Shown here: piece after piece, positions 35,137-42,380 of the stretch
How positions within the stretch are numbered: position 1 is the first letter of the stretch
Layout of the letters: every line of letters begins with the position of its first letter
Assembly (NCBI RefSeq): GCF_000518225.1
Contig: NZ_JADE01000007.1
Span: 107,703 to 171,702 of the forward strand
DNA: 64,000 nt
From: Helicobacter pametensis ATCC 51478
GTDB taxonomy: Bacteria; Campylobacterota; Campylobacteria; Campylobacterales; Helicobacteraceae
Direction of reading: 5' to 3'
Program-made: the position numbers and the translations under genes
The notes under the pieces: model-generated
Told to the model about the DNA's origin: nothing
The model's input: only the letters and a program-made list of their open reading frames with translations
Database searches by the model: none

Positions 35137-35832
35137 GTGAGGGGCGTTGAGTTTGTCCCAAGTGGGGATTTTGGGGCAGATATCAAAATATTGGAGCAGT
35201 TGGTTGAGTGCATCAAGGTTGATTTCATCTTGATCCCTAGCAATCCTTTGGGCAAGCCAAGTGTCGATCCGCTTGTGAGTGCTAAGATGATCCAAGATGC
35301 TCTTGGAGTGGGTGTAGTTGCTACGATTAGGGGTGGAGAGAGAGATGAGGGAGAGATTCTCTCAAGATTGAAGGGAGTTTGCTATGCCAATCTTTTGGGG
35401 ATTGCGTGTGTGAGTGGGGATGGCTATATCAGGGGAGTGGATGCGATGAGAATTTTGGAGCTAGCAAGTTCATTTGACTTGAGATTCAAAATCACAACAC
35501 TGACTAATTTAGAGGCAAAGATCAGCAAAGGAGCCACGCATGCTATTTCTCAGCCTATTTTTACTCCAAGCTATGCATTGAGAGAATCTATCCCTATTTT
35601 TGCTAATTTTATGCCAATTTTTGCTCATGAGACTTTTGGCAAGATCGATGCCAACAAAGAAATCCTAGGCTTTTCTATCCCTTTAGAATACCAACACAGC
35701 TCCAATCTTATGGAGGCCAATGTAGAGCTCTTGCAAGCATTGCTAGAGCAGTATGTATATCTCTATCTGACACCACTTCAGCTCTCCAAACAGATGCCCT
35801 ATCTCAAAGAGTTATTTGCAAATGTCAAATAA
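35137..35832 (+). CDS. Compact methylenetetrahydrofolate reductase-like protein
   Basis: A 231-residue TIM-barrel protein resembling MetF, but about 60 residues shorter than usual. Three positions that matter in MetF can be matched: Glu5 (GVEFVP), Asp95 (ACVSGDGY) and Gln139 (HAISQPIF). ATIRGGERD also recalls the MetF segment before the folate-binding strand. Methylene-THF reduction with FAD is the likely reaction, with caution given the divergence. The GTG at 35137 has a strong AAGGAG 6 nt upstream, and the earlier ATG at 35098 does not. The MetF N-terminal segment is minimal. Confidence 0.7.
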   Translation: MRGVEFVPSGDFGADIKILEQLVECIKVDFILIPSNPLGKPSVDPLVSAKMIQDALGVGVVATIRGGERDEGEILSRLKGVCYANLLGIACVSGDGYIRGVDAMRILELASSFDLRFKITTLTNLEAKISKGATHAISQPIFTPSYALRESIPIFANFMPIFAHETFGKIDANKEILGFSIPLEYQHSSNLMEANVELLQALLEQYVYLYLTPLQLSKQMPYLKELFANVK

Positions 35833-35904
35833 AAGGTGACAAAATAACTAAAAATAGCAGGTTAATATAGTATATTTCATGGAAATGAATATGAAGGAAA
35901 ATGA

Positions 35905-37413
35905 TTGGATTCTTCTCTGCTTTGGGGGCTTTTGGTTCCGTTTTCTACGATTTTGGGGATCTTGATCACGCGCAATGTTTTTATCTCTTTGATCTTAGGT
36001 TTGTTGTGTGGGGGGATTGTGGTCAATTTTGGGACACCTTTAGAGATCCCGATGTATTTTTTGGAAAAGTTTCGCTCAATTTTTTGGGGATCTAGTGGGT
36101 TTGCATGGGGCAAGCTTTATATTATTGGGTTTTTGTTGTGTTTGGGAATCTTGGGAGAGTTTTTCTTGCATTCTGGAGGGATTGGAGCGATGGGAGGATG
36201 GATCCGCTCTAAGCTCAAAACACCCAAAAGTTCAGAGTTTGCTTTGTTTGTCTTTGGGATTATTATTTTTATCGATGGCTGTTTCAATGCTGTGATTTTG
36301 GGGCAGATCGCACGATCTGTGGGAGAGATCTATCGCCTAAGCAAGGAGAGGCTAGCTTATATTGTGGATTCGACTTCCTCTCCTGTTTGTGTGCTTGTGC
36401 CATTTTCAAGCTGGGGAGCATATATTCTTGGGATTTTGCAAAGCAATCTAGGGGCACATCAAAACGCTTCTTTGGTGCTGTTTGAGAGCATAGGATTTAA
36501 TTTTTATGCATGGCTTACTTTGATCTGTGTGGGGATGACGATTGTATGGCAGGTTGATGCACCCACTCAGCGCCTAATGATCGCAGAGCCCAAAGAAGAT
36601 CCCTTGCCCAAGCAAACTCACCAAAAATCGATGTTTTTTATCTTTGTGCCATTTTTGGTCTTATTTGTAAGTGTGTTTTTGTTTGTATTTTTTGATGGAT
36701 ATCAAAAGGCTCAGCAGCTAGATTTGATGCAGATTTTTGCTCATAGCGATATCAATCGCTCTTTGTTTTGGGGAGGAATGATAGGTGTTGTGATCTCTGT
36801 GATCTTGGCGTATAAAAGATTGGATCGTGACTGGATGAAAAGTGTGGTTTGGAAGGGGGGGATGACGATGAGTTCAGCTATAGGTGTTTTGATCCTTGCA
36901 TGGGCATTGGCACCGATACTCAAAGATGATCTAAAGCTTGGCATTTTACTCTCTGAGCTTTTTGCACATTCCTCATTTTTTGATTCGCCTCTGCTTTTAC
37001 CGATGCTGCTTTTTGGAATCTCGATGCTGATTTCATTTAGCACTGGGACAAGTTGGGGATGCTTTGCGATTATGCTGCCGATCGGAATCGAGCTTGCTCT
37101 ATATAGTGGAGGCAATGTAGCTCTAGCCGTGGCTAGTGTGCTTGGAGGATCACTCTATGGAGATCACACTTCGCCCATATCAGATACGACGATCCTCTCT
37201 TCAGCAAGTGTGAAATGCTCTTTGCATAATCATTTCATCACACAGATGTTTTTTGCAGGAATTTGCGCGCTGTGTTCTTTTGTAGGATTGTTTGTATATG
37301 CAGAGAGCGAGAGTTTGGCTCTAAGCTTTGGTGTGGCTGTGATGATCTTGCTATTGTGCCTTTGGGTGGTGAAGAAGAGAGGGAGGGTTGCCAATATTAG
37401 GATTGATTCCTAG
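35905..37413 (+). CDS. NhaC-family Na+/H+ antiporter or related carrier
   Basis: A 502-residue integral membrane protein with about 11-12 hydrophobic segments. Family signatures include FGIIIFIDGCFNAVILG, DSTSSPVCVLVPFSSWGAYILG, FSTGTSWGCFAIMLPIGIEL and GGSLYGDHTSPISDTTILSSA. This places it in the NhaC group, predicted to exchange Na+ for H+ or an organic acid. The start must be TTG at 35905, because TGA lies one codon upstream; AAGGAA is 5 nt before it. An open frame continues for about 62 codons after its stop (see 37414-37602). Confidence 0.88.
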   Translation: MDSSLLWGLLVPFSTILGILITRNVFISLILGLLCGGIVVNFGTPLEIPMYFLEKFRSIFWGSSGFAWGKLYIIGFLLCLGILGEFFLHSGGIGAMGGWIRSKLKTPKSSEFALFVFGIIIFIDGCFNAVILGQIARSVGEIYRLSKERLAYIVDSTSSPVCVLVPFSSWGAYILGILQSNLGAHQNASLVLFESIGFNFYAWLTLICVGMTIVWQVDAPTQRLMIAEPKEDPLPKQTHQKSMFFIFVPFLVLFVSVFLFVFFDGYQKAQQLDLMQIFAHSDINRSLFWGGMIGVVISVILAYKRLDRDWMKSVVWKGGMTMSSAIGVLILAWALAPILKDDLKLGILLSELFAHSSFFDSPLLLPMLLFGISMLISFSTGTSWGCFAIMLPIGIELALYSGGNVALAVASVLGGSLYGDHTSPISDTTILSSASVKCSLHNHFITQMFFAGICALCSFVGLFVYAESESLALSFGVAVMILLLCLWVVKKRGRVANIRIDS

Positions 37414-37602
37414 GCTATTATTTTGAGCCTGTTATCTGGCGCACAAGAGGGTGGTGTTTATTTGTGCTGCGACTGTGTCAGAAAGTCGATATATCCCAAA
37501 CCTCCTAATCATAAAGCTCTTAGTCGCTTTGGAATCAAATTTTCTCTATATAAAGAAGTGAAGTTAAAATTATCTTTTTTCAAAAGATATGAAATCTTAT
37601 AA
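37414..37602 (+). pseudogene. Open frame remnant directly after the NhaC stop
   Basis: After the TAG of the NhaC gene, the same frame stays open for 62 codons and ends in TAA at 37600-37602. The translation contains GGVYLCCDCVRKS and YPKPPNHKALSRFGIK, which does not look like membrane protein. It has no clear ribosome site (a TTG at 37423 is possible). It could be a decayed small gene or chance, and it borders the restriction island. I do not recognise it. Confidence 0.25.
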
Positions 37603-37603
37603 A
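37598..37603 (+). promoter_or_regulatory. Putative -10 box for the hsd operon
   Basis: TATAAA 34 nt before the hsdM ATG. GGAG at 37629-37632 serves as the ribosome site. Confidence 0.45.
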
Positions 37604-37637
37604 ATTCTCATTTTGATTTTTTAACTTTGGAGCTTTT

Positions 37638-39548
37638 ATGGATACCGCACAATTCCAGCCTATTATCAATTTCATTTGGGGCGTGGCAGATGATCTCTTG
37701 CGTGATGTCTATGTCAAAGGCAAATATCGCGATGTCATCCTCCCTATGACTGTGATTAGGCGACTTGATGCGGTGCTTGAACCTACCAAAGAAAGAGTCC
37801 TAGCAACTTATGAGGCTCGCAAGGGGATTGTGGGATTTCTTGATACCTTTCTCACAGGAGAGCAGGGCAGTGGGATGAGCTTCTATAACTACTCCAAATT
37901 CACACTCCAAACTCTTCGTGATGACCCAAAAAATATCCGAGCCAACCTAGAAAACTACCTTGATGGCTTCAGCCCCAATATCCAAGACATCATCGCAAAG
38001 TTTAAGTTCAAAAACCAGCTTGACACTCTTGAGGAGGCAGGAATCCTCTTTGAAGTCATTGAGCGTTTTTGCTCTCCCAAAATCAACCTTTCCATAAACC
38101 CCATTCTTGACTCCCAAGGCAATATCCTTCATCAAGGACTAAGTAATCTTGGGATGGGCTATGTCTTTGAAGAGCTGATAAGAAAATTCAACGAAGAAAA
38201 CAACGAAGAAGCAGGAGAGCATTTCACCCCTAGAGAAATCATTGAGCTGATGACTCATCTCACCTTTCTCCCCGTCAAAGAGCAAATTAAAAAAGGCTCA
38301 TTCCTCATCTATGACAATGCTTGTGGAAGTGGAGGGATGCTTACAGAATCCAAAGACTTCATCAACGACCCTGAGGGGCTCATCCGCTCAAATGCCACAA
38401 TCCGACTCTACGGACAAGAAATCAACCCCGAAACTTATGCAATCTGCAAAGCTGATATGCTTATCAAAGGCGAAGACCCTGACAATATCAAATACGGCTC
38501 AACTCTTAGTGAAGACAAGCTAGGGCATTTGCAATTTGACTTTATGCTTACAAATCCCCCTTATGGCAAATCTTGGGAAAAAGACCAAAAAGCCCTAGGC
38601 GTGAAGAAAAAGGGAAGCAAAACCTCTTGTTCTGATGCAAGATTTCAAGTAGGAATCACAAGCAAGAGTGATGGACAAATGATGTTTCTCCTCAATATGA
38701 TTTCTAAAATGAAGCAATCCCCTCAAGGCTCCCGTATCGCCTCAGTGCATAATGGAAGCTCCCTCTTCAACTCAGACAGCGGACAAGTGGCTATCCGCAA
38801 ACACATCATAGAGAGCGACTACCTAGAAGCTATCATCGCTTTGCCTACAAATATGTTTTACAACACAGGGATTCCGACATTTATTTGGATCATCACCAAC
38901 AGAAAAAAAGAAGAGAAAAAAGGCAAAGTCCAGCTCATCAACGCCACAAGCGAGAAATACTACACCAAGATGAAAAAATCTCTAGGCGACAAACAGCACC
39001 AGATGCACACCTCCCACATCGAAGCAATCACAAAGCTATTCTTAGACTACACCCACGAGGGAGATGCCCTAGTGCTAGATAATGAAGACTTTGGCTATAC
39101 CAAAGTCACTATCGAGCGACCTAGACAGGTAAAAGAGCTCTTGGAAGATGAGAAGTTTAACTCCCTAGCCCAAAAAGAAGGAATCCTAGAGAAGCTCACA
39201 CACTTAGAATCTCACCCCCAAGATTTCAAAGATAGAGCACATTTCCTCTCCTATCTTGGAGTGAAACTTAGCAAAAGTGAAGCTAATCTCCTCATCGACA
39301 GCGACAAAACAGCCAACACCGAGAAAATCCCCCTCAAAACCCCCATCCAAGACTACTATGAAAGCGAAGTCAAACCCTATGTGCCAAACTCTTGGATAGA
39401 TTATGAGAGTGCAAGTGTGGGCTATGAAATCCTTTTTAACAAATATTTCTACACCTACACACCCCTACGAAGTATGGAAGAAATCAGCCACGAGCTAGAG
39501 GGCTTGGAAGCAGAAGTGCAAAGCCTGCTTAGCGAGATTTTGCGATGA
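37638..39548 (+). CDS. hsdM: Type I restriction-modification N6-adenine methyltransferase HsdM
   Basis: A 636-residue DNA methyltransferase subunit. An N-terminal HsdM helical domain (about 1-150, FIWGVADDLLRDVYVKGKYRD) is followed by the N6-MTase domain. AdoMet motif I is YDNACGSGGMLTES and catalytic motif IV is TNPPYGKSW. GEHFTPREIIELMTHL is also typical. It modifies adenines as M2S and forms the core of the R2M2S complex. The coding strand here is C-rich and G-poor, the opposite of neighbouring plus-strand genes such as ispDF or aspS, suggesting acquisition. The stop overlaps hsdS by 4 bp. Confidence 0.96.
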   Translation: MDTAQFQPIINFIWGVADDLLRDVYVKGKYRDVILPMTVIRRLDAVLEPTKERVLATYEARKGIVGFLDTFLTGEQGSGMSFYNYSKFTLQTLRDDPKNIRANLENYLDGFSPNIQDIIAKFKFKNQLDTLEEAGILFEVIERFCSPKINLSINPILDSQGNILHQGLSNLGMGYVFEELIRKFNEENNEEAGEHFTPREIIELMTHLTFLPVKEQIKKGSFLIYDNACGSGGMLTESKDFINDPEGLIRSNATIRLYGQEINPETYAICKADMLIKGEDPDNIKYGSTLSEDKLGHLQFDFMLTNPPYGKSWEKDQKALGVKKKGSKTSCSDARFQVGITSKSDGQMMFLLNMISKMKQSPQGSRIASVHNGSSLFNSDSGQVAIRKHIIESDYLEAIIALPTNMFYNTGIPTFIWIITNRKKEEKKGKVQLINATSEKYYTKMKKSLGDKQHQMHTSHIEAITKLFLDYTHEGDALVLDNEDFGYTKVTIERPRQVKELLEDEKFNSLAQKEGILEKLTHLESHPQDFKDRAHFLSYLGVKLSKSEANLLIDSDKTANTEKIPLKTPIQDYYESEVKPYVPNSWIDYESASVGYEILFNKYFYTYTPLRSMEEISHELEGLEAEVQSLLSEILR

Positions 39549-40825
39549 GTGCCATATCAAACCCTATCGCTTACAAAGAGAGTGGAATCCCTTGGGTGGG
39601 GAAGATTCCAGAGCATTGGAGCGTGGTGAGAGGAGCTTTCTTATTTGCTAACAAGAAAGTGTTAAATTCTGAATTGCAATGCCAAGAAAGATTGGCTTTG
39701 ACTATGGGGGGAGTAGTAGAAAGAGATATTGAGAAAAACGACGGATTGAATCCAGCAGACTTTAGAGCATATCAAATTTTTGAGAAAGATGATTTGGTTT
39801 TCAAGCTCATAGATTTGGATAATTTCAAAACAAGTCGTGTCGGCTATGTGTATAAAAAAGGCATCATGAGTTCAGCTTATATTAGGTTGATTCCAAAGCA
39901 GGGCGTGTTTTCAAAATATTTTTACTATCAGTATTTTGATTTGTATTTGAAGCACATTTTTAATTTTTTGGGAACAGGAGTCCGATCAACGCTAAATAGC
40001 GATGAACTACTTAATATTGAGATTGTATTCCCGACTCTTGAAGAGCAAAAGAAAATCGCAGATTTCCTAGACAAAAAGACTCGCCAAATAGAGGAATTTA
40101 TAGACAAAAAGCAAAAGCTCATCGCCCTTTTGGAAGAGAAAAAGCAAACCCTTATCAATCAGTGCGTAACCCAAGGACTTGATTCCTCTACGCTACTAAA
40201 AGATAGTGGGGTAGAGTGGCTAGGACAAATCCCCACACATTGGGAGACAATAAGAGTCTGTAGGATTGCAACCATAACAAATGGGTATGCATTTGATAGC
40301 ACTGATTTGGACTTTCTGTCTAGTGTCCCTGTTGTAAGAATAGGTGATATACAGAATAATTCTATTTATCTTGATACTTGCTTGAGAACAAAAGAGCAAA
40401 CAGCTTTAAAACATTTTTTAGTCAAGAATGGAGATATTTTGATTGCATTAAGTGGTGCCACTGTCGGCAAGATTGGCTTTTACCACAATGAATGCATAGC
40501 CTATATAAATCAGAGAGTTGCAATAATTAGGGGAAAAACAAACAACTTTTTAAAATTTTGTTTATTAACACAAGATTTCATGAATTTTGTCACTTTATTG
40601 TGCAATGGATCGGCACAGCCAAATATTTCAACGAGAGATGTGGGAGAATTTAAAATTCCTTTCCCACCCCTAGAGGAACAAAAAGCAATCGCAGAATACC
40701 TAGATACGCAGATAGAAAAAATAGATTTGGCAATCTCTAAAATCAAATCACAAATCAATCTCATCAAAGAATACAAAACCACCCTCATCTCCGAAGCCGT
40801 ATGTGGAAGAATTGGGGTAGATTAG
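39545..40825 (+). CDS. hsdS: Type I specificity subunit HsdS
   Basis: A 426-residue subunit that decides the target sequence. There are two target-recognition domains (about 1-160 and 222-370), each opening with a similar phrase (SGIPWVGKIPEHW, SGVEWLGQIPTHW). Each is closed by a conserved helical spacer (LEEQKKIADFLDKKTRQIEEF, cut here to its key part, and LEEQKAIAEYLDTQIEKID). The recognition domains, especially the second at 40240-40640, are more AT-rich than the spacers, as expected if such domains are swapped by recombination. The target sequence cannot be predicted. Confidence 0.95.
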   Translation: MSAISNPIAYKESGIPWVGKIPEHWSVVRGAFLFANKKVLNSELQCQERLALTMGGVVERDIEKNDGLNPADFRAYQIFEKDDLVFKLIDLDNFKTSRVGYVYKKGIMSSAYIRLIPKQGVFSKYFYYQYFDLYLKHIFNFLGTGVRSTLNSDELLNIEIVFPTLEEQKKIADFLDKKTRQIEEFIDKKQKLIALLEEKKQTLINQCVTQGLDSSTLLKDSGVEWLGQIPTHWETIRVCRIATITNGYAFDSTDLDFLSSVPVVRIGDIQNNSIYLDTCLRTKEQTALKHFLVKNGDILIALSGATVGKIGFYHNECIAYINQRVAIIRGKTNNFLKFCLLTQDFMNFVTLLCNGSAQPNISTRDVGEFKIPFPPLEEQKAIAEYLDTQIEKIDLAISKIKSQINLIKEYKTTLISEAVCGRIGVD

Positions 40826-40837
40826 AAAGGAAGTGCA

Positions 40838-42370
40838 ATGAAAATTAGTCAAGTAAAAATAAAAAATTTTAGAAGCTATAAAGATGAAACTATTATCGAT
40901 TTTAATAATTTGACAGCTTTTGTGGGGAAAAATGACATAGGAAAATCCACGATTTTGGAAGCTTTGGATATATTTTTTGAGGGAGGGATAATTAAAATTG
41001 ATCCAAATGATGTGAATAAAGAATGTGAGCTTAGTGGGGATAGAGAGATACAAATCGCCGTGGCTTTTGAAGATTGTCCCCAAGATTTGATTCTAGATAC
41101 CTCAAACCCTACAAGCCTTAAAGAAGAATATCTACTCAACAAAGAGGGGAAGTTTGAGATAGTCAAGAGGTATCCATCTCAATCTTCAAAATCTAAAACA
41201 AATGTTTTTATTAGAGCAAACTATCCTACAAATGAAAAGTGTGGAGATTTGCATTCCCTTAAAATTACAGATTTACGAAAAATTGCCAAAGAGAATGGGA
41301 TTGAGTGTAGCAATCTAGCAAAAAGTGCAGAGATAAGAAAAGCAATTTGGAATCATTATTCACAAGATTTGCAACTCCAAGAGATAGAAATAGATGTTAG
41401 CAAAGAAGATGCAAAAAGCATTTGGGAGCAAATTGAAAAAGAATTGCCTTGCTATGCTCTTTTTCAGAGTGATAGAAGCAATAGCGATAAAGATGATGAA
41501 GTGCAAAACCCTCTAAAAAGTGCAGTTTCTCAAATCTTCAAAAGTGATAAAATCTCCGATCAGCTCACAAAAATTGCTAGTGAGGTAATTAAAAAACTAG
41601 ATGAAATAACAACGCTCACACTTGAAAAACTAAAAGATATGAATCCTGAAATTGCTACAACCTTGAAGCCAAAACTTCCAAAAGTTGAGGAATTAAAATG
41701 GCAAGATGTATTCAAAAATGTATCAATTTCAGGAGATGAAGATATTCCTATCAACAAAAGGGGAAGTGGGGTTAGACGATTGATACTTCTAAATTTTTTT
41801 AGAGCAGAAGCAGAGAGGATTAAGAAAGAACAAAAAAAGTCAAGCATAATCTATGCAATTGAAGAACCTGAAACTTCACAGCACCAAGAACACCAAAGAA
41901 AGCTGATTGAGGCATTTAAAGAACTTGCAAACCAAGCAGGGATACAAATCATTCTAACAACTCATAGTCCTAGCATTGTCAAGCTTTTAAAATTTGACAA
42001 TTTGCGTGTTGTGAAGAATGGGGGTAGCAAAAAAGAAATCGTGGGGATTGAGGAATCTGCACTTCCTATTCCCTCGCTTAATGAGGTAAATTATTTGGCA
42101 TTTGGTGAAGCTGATGAGGAATATCACAATGAGCTATATGGCTATATTGAGTCTAGGGGGAATCTGTCTAACTATATTCAAGGTAAGCTTAAAAGAAACT
42201 ATATAAAAGCCCAAAAAAATGGTGGGACAAAAGCAGAAACTATCACAACAACAGAATATATAAGACACCAAATTCATCACCCAGAAAATACGCATAATAT
42301 TAAATTCACACCTCAAGAATTACAACAATCTATCCAAGATATGAGAGCTTTCATAATTGCTAATCCCTAA
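40838..42370 (+). CDS. SMC/OLD-type ATPase with HEPN-like C-terminal motif, RM-embedded
   Basis: A 510-residue ABC/SMC-like ATPase between hsdS and hsdR. Visible parts are the N-terminal strand typical of RecF/OLD proteins (KIKNFRSYKDETIIDF), Walker A G30-KNDIGKST, a signature-like RGSGVRRL (308-315), Walker B IIYAIEEPE (337-345) and the H-loop TTHS. Residues 141-174 look like a SAP/LEM-type helix-extended-loop-helix insert. No Toprim domain is seen after the ATPase core. Instead the last 80 residues are helical, with R476-HQIH-H481, the R-x4-H pattern of HEPN ribonucleases. AAAGGAAG precedes the ATG. Its AT-rich coding differs from hsdM and hsdR. It may be RloA-like or a PrrC-like guard nuclease; function not proven. 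Confidence 0.8.
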   Translation: MKISQVKIKNFRSYKDETIIDFNNLTAFVGKNDIGKSTILEALDIFFEGGIIKIDPNDVNKECELSGDREIQIAVAFEDCPQDLILDTSNPTSLKEEYLLNKEGKFEIVKRYPSQSSKSKTNVFIRANYPTNEKCGDLHSLKITDLRKIAKENGIECSNLAKSAEIRKAIWNHYSQDLQLQEIEIDVSKEDAKSIWEQIEKELPCYALFQSDRSNSDKDDEVQNPLKSAVSQIFKSDKISDQLTKIASEVIKKLDEITTLTLEKLKDMNPEIATTLKPKLPKVEELKWQDVFKNVSISGDEDIPINKRGSGVRRLILLNFFRAEAERIKKEQKKSSIIYAIEEPETSQHQEHQRKLIEAFKELANQAGIQIILTTHSPSIVKLLKFDNLRVVKNGGSKKEIVGIEESALPIPSLNEVNYLAFGEADEEYHNELYGYIESRGNLSNYIQGKLKRNYIKAQKNGGTKAETITTTEYIRHQIHHPENTHNIKFTPQELQQSIQDMRAFIIANP

Positions 42371-42380
42371 GGAGTATAAA

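Noticed and set aside
36855..36861. G7 run in the NhaC-family gene
   Set aside because: Short and in frame. Possible but weak as a slippage site, with no second signal.
41780..42370. Toprim nuclease domain making the ATPase a classic OLD protein
   Set aside because: After the H-loop there is no recognisable E...DxD pattern, and the remaining about 130 residues are too few for a full Toprim.
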